A stretch of 64,000 nucleotides of DNA from Nostoc sp. MS1. GTDB lineage: Bacteria > Cyanobacteriota > Cyanobacteriia > Cyanobacteriales > Nostocaceae. Below, piece after piece: positions 45,877 to 54,661 of this stretch. The stretch lies in assembly GCF_019976755.1 (NCBI RefSeq), contig NZ_AP023441.1, positions 2,911,501 through 2,975,500 of the forward strand, given 5' to 3'. The stretch's first letter is position 1, and every line of letters begins with the position of its first letter. The position numbers were made by a program, and so were the translations under genes. The notes beneath the pieces are model-generated. The model saw only the letters and a list, made by a program, of their open reading frames with translations. It was not told the origin of the DNA and ran no database searches.

Positions 45877-46854
45877 TTATGTAGATGAGACACAACGGAA
45901 GCCAATATGACAGGTGGAAGTGTCAACTGTCTCTGCATGGCGAGCGGCTGGCCGATAGCGAAAGCAGTAATTTGCAGCACAAAGAAATGAACCGCCTTTC
46001 AAAACTTTTCTGGGAATGCGAATTTCTGGGAAGTCTGGATCAAAACTTTCTTCCAAACTCCCACCTCTGGGATTTACGGGTATACAGCAAGATTTTGGTT
46101 TAGATGCAAGAGGCTGCGTTCTGTACCAGTCCATTGTCCATTCCCAAACGTTACCAGCCATATCATACAAGCCATAGTTATTGGCAGGGTAAGAGCCAAC
46201 AGGTTCAGGTTGAGGCGGATGAGATTTTAAGTTTTGCCAGGGAAACTCACCTTGCCAAATGTTAGCTAGTAACCTGTTTTTAGGAAACTCATTACCCCAA
46301 ACATACACCGCACCTTCTAAACCACCACGGGCTGCACACTCCCATTGTGCTTCAGTTGGTAATGCTTTACCTGCCCATTTGGCGTATGCTTCTGCATCCT
46401 CATAAGCAATGTGTACAACTGGGTAGTTTTCCCGCCCTTTAATGGAACTACCCGGCCCTTCTGGATGTCTCCAGTTAGCGCCAGGAACATAATTCCACCA
46501 ACTACAAGAGCTTAAATCAACTGGATGGGGTGGCTGCTGAAAAACCAAAGAACCAGGAACTAACAATTCTGGTAAAGCTCCCGGATAATCTTGTGGGTTT
46601 GGTTGGCGCTCGGCAAAAGTTATATATTTGGTATCCTTGACAAATCGCTGAAACTGTTTATTAGTAACAGCGTATTTGTCCATCCAGAATCCAGTGACGG
46701 TGACACGTTGTGCAGGTGCTTCTTCAGGATAATGATGATCCGAACCCATTGTAAATGTACCAACCGGAATCCACACCATATTTTTGTCTGGTGGTTTTCC
46801 TGGATGGTTTATAGTCGTAGCGATCGCGGCTTTACTCTGTCCGTGCTGTTTCAT
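45877..46854 (-). CDS. Formylglycine-generating enzyme (SUMF1/FGE family)
   Basis: A 325 aa SUMF1-type protein. FGE oxidises the Cys (or Ser) of a sulfatase CxPxR motif to formylglycine. Typical elements are KNMVWIPVGTFTMGSDHHYP, EEAPAQRVTVTGFWMDKYAV, LPTEAQWECAARGG, NNYGLYDMAGNVWEWTMDW and the C-terminal RYRPAARHAETVDTSTCHIG. It lies 20 bp downstream of a sulfatase gene in the same direction, so enzyme and substrate are co-transcribed. The pairing strongly supports the assignment. Start is ATG 46854. Confidence 0.95.
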   Translation of the reverse strand: MKQHGQSKAAIATTINHPGKPPDKNMVWIPVGTFTMGSDHHYPEEAPAQRVTVTGFWMDKYAVTNKQFQRFVKDTKYITFAERQPNPQDYPGALPELLVPGSLVFQQPPHPVDLSSCSWWNYVPGANWRHPEGPGSSIKGRENYPVVHIAYEDAEAYAKWAGKALPTEAQWECAARGGLEGAVYVWGNEFPKNRLLANIWQGEFPWQNLKSHPPQPEPVGSYPANNYGLYDMAGNVWEWTMDWYRTQPLASKPKSCCIPVNPRGGSLEESFDPDFPEIRIPRKVLKGGSFLCAANYCFRYRPAARHAETVDTSTCHIGFRCVSST

Positions 46855-46874
46855 TAACTATATTACTAACCTAA

Positions 46875-48248
46875 TTAAGACCCATAAGGCAGCACTTGCA
46901 ACTCCCAATGTTCAAATTGGTTGCGTAACCGCGTAAATACCTGAGCGTTACTAGTCTTGAGGTCTGTTTTTTCTCCTGGGTCAGTGGCTAAATTAAACAA
47001 AGCTTCTTGATTTCCCTGTCTCAAATACTTCCAATCACCACTTCGTACAGCTTTTTGCCTTGTCTGTGCGACTGCTCCATAACGCCAAAACAGAGTGCGG
47101 GAAAACTCACTTCGTTCGCCACGCAGTAGGGGAATTAAATTTTGACCATCCGGTGGATAGTTGGAAGCAAAACTTGTACCTGTAGCAGCAAGAATAGTTG
47201 CAGTTAAATCAAAGGTGACAATCACCTGATTACTAACTTGATTAGCTTGAGTCACCCCAGGATAGCGAATGATAGTAGGTACTCGAATACCACCTTCGTA
47301 TAGACTACCTTTCCTACCCCGGAAAGGGCCAAAGTTAGAGTATCTTTCTCCACCATTATCACTGGTAAAAATCACCAAGGTATTATCAGCCTGTCCAGTT
47401 GCCTCCAAAGCCTGTAATACCTTGCCTACTCCCTCATCTAGCCTTTTTACCATAGCAGCATAGATGGCTTGGGAACCGCCTGCCGTATAGCCATTATTGT
47501 TATAAAAACTACTGCTCAATTCCTCATCATCTGGCCCTTCCCAAGGCCAATGAGGCGCATTGTAATGCAGACTGAGATAAAACGGGCGAGAGCGTTGACG
47601 TTGGATAAATTCTACCGCTCTGTCTGTATACAAATCTGTGGCATATCCAGGACGGTCTGCCAGTGCTTCACCTTCATAGAAATCTAGTACACGGCTTCCG
47701 TCTTTGTGATTGAAATAATCAATCCCACCGCTTAAGTTGCCCAAATACTCGTCAAAGCCACTCTTGAGAGGCCCAAAGTTAGGCGGATAACCGCAGTGCC
47801 ATTTACCCACTAAGGCAGTTTCATAACCATTTGCTCTCAATAGCGAAGCAATAGTTGGATGACTTGGTGGTAATCCGACATTAGGATCAGCTTGCGAAAT
47901 ATTCGCTAAAGGTTCTCTTAAACCTACAGGTAATCGCGCCTGATAGCGTCCTGTGTAGAAAGCAATTCGTGTTGGAGTACAAACAGTTTGATTGGCGTAG
48001 GCATTAGTAAAACGTACTCCCTCCCTTGCTAGTCGGTCTAAATTTGGGGTTTCAAAATCAGTCCGCCCATATATGCTCAGATCACCCCAGCCCATATCAT
48101 CAGCTAAAATGAACACCACATTTAGACGACGAGATTGAGCTACCGCTTTTGAGAATAAATTTGCACCTCCTGCCACCGTAAGAGTACTGGCAGCCGCCAT
48201 ACCTAAAAACTTACGGCGATTGATACTGCCATTTATCTGTTGCGTCAT
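46875..48248 (-). CDS. Secreted sulfatase (arylsulfatase family), Tat-exported
   Basis: A 457 aa alkaline-phosphatase-superfamily sulfatase. The N-terminal SINRRKFLGMAAASTLTVAG is a twin-arginine (Tat) signal, fitting the need to fold and be modified before export. The active site is VCTPTR with Cys90, the residue expected to become formylglycine. VFILADDMGWGDLS and VIFTSDNGGERYSNFGPF give metal ligands. It hydrolyses sulfate esters outside the plasma membrane. The neighbouring FGE gene supplies maturation. Start is ATG 48248. Confidence 0.95.
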   Translation of the reverse strand: MTQQINGSINRRKFLGMAAASTLTVAGGANLFSKAVAQSRRLNVVFILADDMGWGDLSIYGRTDFETPNLDRLAREGVRFTNAYANQTVCTPTRIAFYTGRYQARLPVGLREPLANISQADPNVGLPPSHPTIASLLRANGYETALVGKWHCGYPPNFGPLKSGFDEYLGNLSGGIDYFNHKDGSRVLDFYEGEALADRPGYATDLYTDRAVEFIQRQRSRPFYLSLHYNAPHWPWEGPDDEELSSSFYNNNGYTAGGSQAIYAAMVKRLDEGVGKVLQALEATGQADNTLVIFTSDNGGERYSNFGPFRGRKGSLYEGGIRVPTIIRYPGVTQANQVSNQVIVTFDLTATILAATGTSFASNYPPDGQNLIPLLRGERSEFSRTLFWRYGAVAQTRQKAVRSGDWKYLRQGNQEALFNLATDPGEKTDLKTSNAQVFTRLRNQFEHWELQVLPYGS

Positions 48249-48617
48249 TGATTCATCTCCTTTTATGTCTCTAAATACACAAATCGCATAATGTTTAATA
48301 AGTTCTGTGCCTAGTTACTTACTCTGTGAACTCTGACAATAGTTAACTAGAAAGCTAAAATTAGGCTGATATTTATCTACTGTAATTTGATTGATATACC
48401 GGATTTAATATTACAGGTTGGAGTATCACACGGAAATTAGAACAAAGTCAAGCACTTGGATTACCCGAAGCTACTCTTAACTTTTTGTTAATAAATATTG
48501 CTGACAAAATAAATTTTTGATTTTACTATTTATCGGTAGACAAACCGTATTATAAATGATATTTTTACCAAGGATGGAATAATACTTAAACAATTTACCT
48601 AGTAAAGTATTTAGTTT
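48249..48617. other. Divergent AT-rich region between sulfatase and PEP-CTERM genes
   Basis: No gene is seen. The end near 48540-48617 is AT-rich and should carry the PEP-CTERM gene promoter. No clear operator is seen. Confidence 0.4.
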
Positions 48618-49337
48618 ATGAAAGTGCTAACTCGAACCAAAAAATTATCCGCAATAGCTACTAGCTCAATAACGTTGGCTGTGGTTGCAAGTTTTTCGTT
48701 CGCTTTACCCGCTCAAGTTAAAGCTGCAAAAGTTCAAGGTTTAGCATTTTCTGTTTCCAGTGGGCCTGATCCTAATGGGTATGGCATTTACTTTAGCTCT
48801 AGCACCAATAATCCCTTTGGTAATCCGCCTGGTAAAAATGAAGTTGGTAATTATTACAATGAAGATATTCGTGGTCTTTCTGAATACAATCTCACAGGCT
48901 TAACCTCTACAAAATCAGCATTGCTCAGTTTTAATGTTTTTAAAGCAGGTGGACTTTTCGTTGATCAAAATGACTTTCCTTTTACGGGAAATATCACGGT
49001 TTTAAGTTACGTTGGTAACAACTCAGAAAATTTGTATGACTATCAAGCTCCATCGATTGGAACTGTGGGAACTTTTAATACAGCAAATCTAGCTTTAGGA
49101 AATACCGTAAGTTTTGATATCACTCCAATTTTTAATAGTGCTATTAATAGCGGATTATCGTCTTTAGGTATTCGTTTGCAAGTTAGTGATGGGACAAATC
49201 CAGATGGTGGCGCTTGGACTTTCGATAATTTCCGTTTAACCACAGCTAGTGTTCCTGAACCTACATTTACATCAGCGTTGTTAATGGTTGCTTTTGGTAG
49301 CGGTGTGCTTCTGAAAACTAAATTAAAACAAAGCTAA
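48618..49337 (+). CDS. PEP-CTERM sorting domain protein
   Basis: A 239 aa exported protein. Its signal peptide includes SITLAVVASFSFALPAQVKA. The C terminus (last 28 residues) has VPEPTFTSALLMVAFGSGVL followed by a basic LKTKLKQS tail: a VPEP motif, a membrane segment and positive charges, the PEP-CTERM signal recognised by an exosortase. The middle is a beta-rich domain with repeated Gly/Asn (SGPDPNGYGIYFSSSTNNPF). It probably ends up on the cell surface or in the sheath. Start is ATG 48618. Confidence 0.88.
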   Translation: MKVLTRTKKLSAIATSSITLAVVASFSFALPAQVKAAKVQGLAFSVSSGPDPNGYGIYFSSSTNNPFGNPPGKNEVGNYYNEDIRGLSEYNLTGLTSTKSALLSFNVFKAGGLFVDQNDFPFTGNITVLSYVGNNSENLYDYQAPSIGTVGTFNTANLALGNTVSFDITPIFNSAINSGLSSLGIRLQVSDGTNPDGGAWTFDNFRLTTASVPEPTFTSALLMVAFGSGVLLKTKLKQS

Positions 49338-49974
49338 ATATTATAGTTAATCTTAAAGGTTGTTGAAAATTTTGGGTCTGTTGTATGAAAGCTAAAGTAG
49401 ATACATTAGCCCAAACAACATCTAAGTTTTTATTAGTAAATTTTTGAATATTATTGTCAGTTAAAATTAATATTTATTAATGCTAATTTTTTCAATTTAG
49501 TAAGTAGAAGGACTAAATTAAACTTAACTTGATAGCGCCGGGTTTCGACTGCGCGGGAGTTGAATCTCGACCACGCTCGATTACCGCGTAGTCGAAACTC
49601 AACCCTCTTCTAATCAGGTTAACGAGCATTGAGCGTAGTCGAAATGCGTCTTATAAATAATTGTGTCCACCTACTTATAGATTTTTCTAATCTGGTATTT
49701 ACTGAGAACATCACTAAATAAACTTGGAAAAAACCTCTACTTTTAAAACAATTAACAATAGGAATCCGATTTGATTTCTGAAAAAATCTAAGTATTAGAC
49801 TGGGGAAAATATTACAACACTTTACAATAAATATTGTGTTTAGGTCATAGTTTAGCATCTAATTTTCTGGAATATCTCTGACTTATTGGGTAGTCAATGT
49901 TGCAAATTTTAGCGATCGCCACTTATCCTCAAGGTTAGCGCTAGGATGGCTATGTAATTCTCAACGGTATAAAT
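49338..49974. other. Long spacer with a 15 bp palindromic repeat
   Basis: No gene is seen in 637 bp. An inverted repeat pairs GTTTCGACTGCGCGG (49542-49556) with CCGCGTAGTCGAAAC (49584-49598), perfect apart from one G-T. The related GAGCGTAGTCGAAATGCG occurs at 49630-49647, so this is a dispersed REP-like sequence. The rest is AT-rich. Confidence 0.6.
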
Positions 49975-51705
49975 ATGGCGCAGACTTTTTACGTAAATCC
50001 AGCTACAGGCAATGATACTAACTCCGGTAGCCAATCAGCACCATTCAAAACAATTACCCAAGCCTTAAAAATTTCCGCTTCTGATACTACCATCCAACTT
50101 GCAGAAGGTACTTACAATGCTGCAAGTGGTGAAGTTTTCCCCCTGACAATTCCATCTACATTCAAGGTAGTAGGAAATGAAGCTAACAAAGGTAAAAACA
50201 TTTTAATTGAAGGCAGTGGTAACTATCTCAGCCGTACTTTCGCAGGGCAAAATGTCACCTTTGTACTCCAGAATAACTCCGAACTGCGCGGGGTAACTGT
50301 AACAAATCCCGCCAGCCGTGGTAGTGGTGTTTGGATAGAATCAACTACGCCAACTGTAGCTAATTCTACCTTCATCAATTGCAAACGCGAAGGTATATTT
50401 GCTACAGGTGATGCTAACCCTGTAATTACTGGTAATGTGTTTACAGAGAATGCCGCTAATGGAATTGCGATCGCTAAAAACTCTAAAGGGCAAGTTCAAG
50501 GTAACACCTGCTTTAAAACAGGCTTTGGTATTGCTGTTAGTGATACCGCATCACCCACACTTACAGATAATAGAGTCTACGAAAACCGTTCTGGAATCGT
50601 TGTATCTGGTTCTGCTCGTCCCATCTTACGTAATAATCTTATAGAAAATAATACGGATGATGGTTTAACAGTCATTAATACTGCGTTACCAGATATTGGC
50701 AACACGAACAACCCAGGCGGCAATATTTTCCGCAATAACGCCAAGTTTGATTTGCAAAATGCTAGTTCTAATAAGTTGGTGTCCACAGGTAATCAAATAG
50801 ATGCAGTTAAAGTTACTGGAAATGTAGAGGTGATAGTAAGTCAGGTTCCAATACCGACACCAACGCCGACACCCACACCCACACCAACGCCGACACCCAC
50901 ACCCACACCAACGCCGACACCCACACCCACACCCACACCAACACCCACACCTACGCCGACACCCACACCCACACCAACGCCGACACCCACACCCACACCC
51001 ACACCCACACCAACACCTACGCCGACACCCACACCTACACCCACACCCACACCTACACCCACACCCACACCCACGCCAACACCCACACCCACACCCACAC
51101 CCACACCCACACCTGCACCTATAGAACTAAAAGATGTTGGTAATCATTGGGCAGCACCATTTATAAAAGAGTTAGTCAGACAGAATATAGTTAGCGGCTT
51201 TCCTGATGGCACTTTCAGACCAGATGCAACAATGACAAGGGCGCAATATGCAGCCTTACTAGTCAAAGCGTTCAACCCATCACCAAATCGGGCTGTCATT
51301 AGATTTAAAGATGTACCTGATAAGTTCTGGGCGTTTAAGGTAATTCAACAAGCATATCAAGGTCTATTTCTTTCTGGTTTTCCCGATAATACCTTTCGTC
51401 CTAATGACAATATTCAACGTGTACAAGTAATAGTCTCATTAGTCAACGGACTAGGACTAGGTTTATCGGCTGATGTTGCCAAAACTATCAAAAAATTTGA
51501 CGACCAAACTAAAATTCCAGACTACGCCAAAGATGAAGTAGCCAAAGCCATAGAAAAAGGCATCATCGTTAATTATCCAAATCTCAAACAACTTAACCCT
51601 ACCCGCGAAGCTACACGCGCAGAGGTAGTGGCGATAGTTTACCAAGCTTTAGTAGATGCTGACCGTGTAGCGGCGATTGATTCGCCTTATATCGTCAATG
51701 CTTAA
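49975..51705 (+). CDS. DUF1565 parallel beta-helix protein with (Pro-Thr)43 linker and SLH domains
   Basis: Residues 1-290 are a DUF1565/right-handed parallel beta-helix (FYVNPATGNDTNSGSQSAPF, with repeated short coils such as NTCFKTGFGIAVSDTASPTL). Residues 294-379 are 43 consecutive Pro-Thr pairs. Residues 383-576 hold three SLH (S-layer homology) units (KDVGNHWAAPFIKELVRQN, KDVPDKFWAFKVIQQAYQG, DDQTKIPDYAKDEVAKAIEK), which anchor proteins to peptidoglycan or the cell wall. The beta-helix often binds or cleaves polysaccharide. There is no obvious signal peptide after ATG 49975, which is unusual for a wall protein; an upstream start is not supported. Confidence 0.88.
   Translation: MAQTFYVNPATGNDTNSGSQSAPFKTITQALKISASDTTIQLAEGTYNAASGEVFPLTIPSTFKVVGNEANKGKNILIEGSGNYLSRTFAGQNVTFVLQNNSELRGVTVTNPASRGSGVWIESTTPTVANSTFINCKREGIFATGDANPVITGNVFTENAANGIAIAKNSKGQVQGNTCFKTGFGIAVSDTASPTLTDNRVYENRSGIVVSGSARPILRNNLIENNTDDGLTVINTALPDIGNTNNPGGNIFRNNAKFDLQNASSNKLVSTGNQIDAVKVTGNVEVIVSQVPIPTPTPTPTPTPTPTPTPTPTPTPTPTPTPTPTPTPTPTPTPTPTPTPTPTPTPTPTPTPTPTPTPTPTPTPTPTPTPTPTPTPTPTPAPIELKDVGNHWAAPFIKELVRQNIVSGFPDGTFRPDATMTRAQYAALLVKAFNPSPNRAVIRFKDVPDKFWAFKVIQQAYQGLFLSGFPDNTFRPNDNIQRVQVIVSLVNGLGLGLSADVAKTIKKFDDQTKIPDYAKDEVAKAIEKGIIVNYPNLKQLNPTREATRAEVVAIVYQALVDADRVAAIDSPYIVNA
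50854..51114 (+). repeat. Pro-Thr coding minisatellite
   Basis: 261 bp of hexamer repeats (ACACCC, ACGCCG, ACACCA, ACACCT and related) encode 43 Pro-Thr dipeptides. Synonymous variation between units shows the array is old or under selection for the dipeptide. The opposite strand is also open, as a Gly-Val polymer, but that is a mere consequence of the repeat. Confidence 0.95.
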
Positions 51706-51835
51706 TTTCAGTTGACAGTTGACAGTTGACAGTTATCACGTTGTGTTGGCTGTTGACTGTTGACTATGGACTATTGACTATAGACTGATTCTCTCTTTAG
51801 GCAGATTAAGATGCTTTACAATAATTAATATATTT

Positions 51836-51853
51836 GTTACATTAGTTAACAAG
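51836..51853 (+). promoter_or_regulatory. HLR1-like RpaB site upstream of second hli
   Basis: GTTACATTAGTTAACAAG is two (G/T)TTACA(T/A)(T/A)-like units spaced by 2 bp, a perfect first unit and 6 of 8 in the second. It lies 22 bp before the hli start; an extra TTTACAAT lies at 51815-51822. Confidence 0.5.
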
Positions 51854-51875
51854 CAATAAAACTGGGGAAAATTAA

Positions 51876-52094
51876 ATGCGTACCAACAATGCCATCGTTG
51901 ATGACCAAGGTTTAATGAACAACTTTGCAATTGAGCCTAAAGTATATTTAGATGAACAAGGCGATCGCACTGGGTTCACTCCATATGCAGAAGTACTCAA
52001 CGGTCGCTTGGCGATGATTGGTTTTATCTCATTAATTGCTTTAGAAGTATTGACAGGAAAAGGAATTTTTGGTCTTTTAGCAAGCTTGCAATAA
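51876..52094 (+). CDS. hli: High-light-inducible (Hli/SCP) chlorophyll-binding protein
   Basis: A 72 aa one-helix LHC-like protein: PYAEVLNGRLAMIGFISLIA carries the ExxxxRxAM chlorophyll-binding motif. A hydrophilic N-terminal extension of about 40 residues (FAIEPKVYLDEQGDRTGFT) distinguishes it from the shorter copy at 10526. It is predicted to be a thylakoid photoprotection protein. An HLR1-like site precedes it and an intrinsic terminator follows, so it is a single-gene unit. Confidence 0.92.
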   Translation: MRTNNAIVDDQGLMNNFAIEPKVYLDEQGDRTGFTPYAEVLNGRLAMIGFISLIALEVLTGKGIFGLLASLQ

Positions 52095-52134
52095 TAAATT
52101 TTAATTTTTGTGAAAAAAATTGATTTAACAAAAC

Positions 52135-52167
52135 TAGAGGTGGGAAAATCCCCGCCTCTAATTTTTT
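52135..52167 (+). terminator. Intrinsic terminator of second hli
   Basis: TAGAGGTGGG (52135-52144) pairs with the CCCCGCCTCTA ending at 52160, around an AAAAT loop with one irregular pair, followed by ATTTTTT. Confidence 0.85.
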
Positions 52168-52328
52168 GTGTAGGTATGTAGTAAGGACTTTAGTCCTCAT
52201 TACGCGCTTTAACATCGCTGAATACAGTTCGTTAGTGATGACTGATCTGAAAAATTCTCATATTTAGCCGATGTCATTTAAGAATGGTCAGAGGACAATA
52301 AGGACGAAATTCTACCAAATACTGAATT

Positions 52329-53876
52329 ATGGTAATTGAATCGGCAATCAGTGAAGAAGCGATCGCCAGTAATCTTAAACAGTTCCTCTTAGTGCTTTCG
52401 GTGTCATTGGGAGTTGCAACCCTACCGCAAGTATTTAGTTGGTTTCGACAAATACCCTACACCTTACTCTTAGTCATTGTCGGCTTGGGTTTAGCAGTTG
52501 TTGATGTTCGTCTTGTTGTCCTCTCTCCTGGCTTAATTCTCTTCATTTTTTTACCGCCGCTATTATTTGAAGCCGCATGGAATTTAAAATGGTCTGACTT
52601 GAAGCGAGATTTTGTTCCTATCTGTCTGTATGCAATATTAGGGGTGGTTATCTCCATCGCCGGAGTCGCCATTGGTTTAAATCAAATAGCTGGACTTTCT
52701 TTGACAACAGCTTTGCTTATCGGTGCAAGTCTGTCTGCTACTGACCCGGTTTCTGTGACTGCGTTATTTCGTGAGTTAGGTGTAGGTAGCCGCCTTACCA
52801 CCTTAATGGAAGGTGAAAGCTTATTTAACGATGGTATGGCAGTAGTTGCCTTTGGTTTTTTGGTAGCTTTGCCTTTAGGAAATGCTGAGTTAGGTTTTCA
52901 ACCCATTTTGTTGCAGTTTTTTCAAGTTGTGGGTATCGGTTTAGCTGTAGGTGGTTTAATTGGCTTTGGTATTTCCTACATGACCCAACGCTTTGACTTA
53001 CCAATGGTAGAACAGTCTTTAACCTTGGTTTCCGCTTACGGTACTTATTTAATCACCGAGGACTTGGGAGGTTCCGGTGTCATAGGAGTTGTTACCACAG
53101 GCTTAATTTTAGGAAACTTTGGTTCGCGCATAGGGATGAATCCCCGGACAAGGATTATTGTTTCCGAATTTTGGGAATTTTTGGCATTTTTTGTTAATTC
53201 AATTGTGTTTTTGTTGATTGGCGACCAAATCAGGTTTGCTAGCTTAGGAGAAAACTTGCAAATCATTGGTATTACAGTAGTAGCAATGATTTTAATGCGG
53301 GCGATCGCACTTTATCTTCTCAGTAAACTCAGCGCTACCATCACTCAATCAACAATATCCTTACCCGACCAAACAATTCTCTGGTGGGGTGGGTTACGTG
53401 GTTCAGTTTCCATTGCCTTAGCCTTGAGTGTACCGACGGTATTACCGGAGAGAGAAAAAGTTATTGCTACTGTATTTGGCGTAGTTTTATTTACCTTACT
53501 CGTCCAAGGTTTGACCATTAAACCCTTACTACAAAAACTCAACCTATTAGGCGATGCACCCTTACGTCAGCAGTATTTAGAATTAGTAGCCCGTAACGTT
53601 GCCCTAGAGAGGGTTTTGCAATATATCCAGACAGAAAAACGTCCAGGCATTGACCCAGAGTTTATTCGCTATCAAGAGAAACTCATCAAAGGCGAAATTG
53701 GAGAAATACAAACACAGATTGATAAATTACATGATGAATATCCCAATCTTCGCAACTTTACAACCGAACAATTCCGTGATGAGTTATTAGCAATTGAAGC
53801 AGATACCTATGCAGAATTTGTTCGTTCTGGTCGTTTAAATAATGAACTTGCGCCTTTACTAGAGAATATTTTGTAA
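52329..53876 (+). CDS. Na+/H+ antiporter (CPA1 family)
   Basis: A 515 aa cation:proton antiporter with about 12 membrane spans. The family motif LIGASLSATDPVSVTALFRE, the ion-binding ESLFNDGMAVVAFGF and the later WWGGLRGSVSIALALSVP match NhaP-type CPA1 exchangers. The last 115 residues form a soluble tail (LQYIQTEKRPGIDPEFIRYQ). It exports Na+ across the plasma membrane for pH and salt balance. Start is ATG 52329. Confidence 0.93.
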   Translation: MVIESAISEEAIASNLKQFLLVLSVSLGVATLPQVFSWFRQIPYTLLLVIVGLGLAVVDVRLVVLSPGLILFIFLPPLLFEAAWNLKWSDLKRDFVPICLYAILGVVISIAGVAIGLNQIAGLSLTTALLIGASLSATDPVSVTALFRELGVGSRLTTLMEGESLFNDGMAVVAFGFLVALPLGNAELGFQPILLQFFQVVGIGLAVGGLIGFGISYMTQRFDLPMVEQSLTLVSAYGTYLITEDLGGSGVIGVVTTGLILGNFGSRIGMNPRTRIIVSEFWEFLAFFVNSIVFLLIGDQIRFASLGENLQIIGITVVAMILMRAIALYLLSKLSATITQSTISLPDQTILWWGGLRGSVSIALALSVPTVLPEREKVIATVFGVVLFTLLVQGLTIKPLLQKLNLLGDAPLRQQYLELVARNVALERVLQYIQTEKRPGIDPEFIRYQEKLIKGEIGEIQTQIDKLHDEYPNLRNFTTEQFRDELLAIEADTYAEFVRSGRLNNELAPLLENIL

Positions 53877-54154
53877 ATTAAGAATTAAGTAGGTAATTTA
53901 ATACTACTTCAGACCGAGTGCAGACTTTCATTTAAACCTACTAGCGTATCAAAGCTAAACTTGTGCATTACCTAACAATGTCATTTTAAAAGCATTGGTG
54001 CGCTTACTAATTACTAAAATATTCTTGCTACCTGTAAGCCTCATTAATACTCCTGTTTACTCTTTTTATTTCTTGAGAAGGAACATTTCTCATGACTGAG
54101 TGGCTGCAATAGAAGAAGCTAACTGTAATTGGGAATGAAAGGAAGGACTGCATT

Positions 54155-54601
54155 GTGACTAAACAAGTAAAAGCTCAACAAGCACAGTTAGATTTATTAC
54201 CAGATATCACTTCTATCCGCATTTTACTGGTTGAGGATGAGCCTGACATAGCCGACCTACTAATGGTTCTTTTAGAAGCTGAAGGTGCAGAGGTGATAAC
54301 CTTTAACAACGCTGAAGCAGCACTTGCCCAGCTCGAATCACTCCAGCCCGATATTCTCTTATGTAATGTAAAATTACCCCATCATGATGGAAATTGGTTA
54401 GTTAAACAGCTTCGTTTGCATTCATGCCCTTTCATACAACATCTGCCTGCTATTGCTATCACTTCCTATACACGAGATTTTCCTATGTCTCTGGCTTTAA
54501 ACGCTGGTTTTGATCGATGTCTTTCCAAAATTGAAAATTTAGATGATATCGTCGGTGAAATATTTAAGCTAATATCTGCCCCCAATTTACCAGAGTTATG
54601 A
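54155..54601 (+). CDS. Receiver-domain protein lacking the phospho-acceptor Asp
   Basis: A 148 aa single receiver domain with no output domain. The acidic pocket ILLVEDEPDIADLL (Glu27, Asp28, Glu29) is present, as are the Ser/Thr of AIAITSYT and the Lys of CLSKIENLDD. At the position of the phosphorylated Asp, however, the sequence reads PDILLCNVKLPHHDG, with Asn71 in place of Asp. It is therefore probably not phosphorylated in the normal way. The start is GTG 54155 with GGAAGGA upstream. Partner proteins are unknown. Confidence 0.88.
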   Translation: MTKQVKAQQAQLDLLPDITSIRILLVEDEPDIADLLMVLLEAEGAEVITFNNAEAALAQLESLQPDILLCNVKLPHHDGNWLVKQLRLHSCPFIQHLPAIAITSYTRDFPMSLALNAGFDRCLSKIENLDDIVGEIFKLISAPNLPEL

Positions 54602-54661
54602 AACACATCTAAGCCTAGAAACAATTAAAATCGAGTGTGGGTTGCAATATTAATTGGAAAT

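Noticed and set aside
50841..51110. Minus-strand open frame coding a Gly-Val polymer
   Set aside because: It is the antisense of the Pro-Thr hexamer repeat; the frame is open only because of the repeat.
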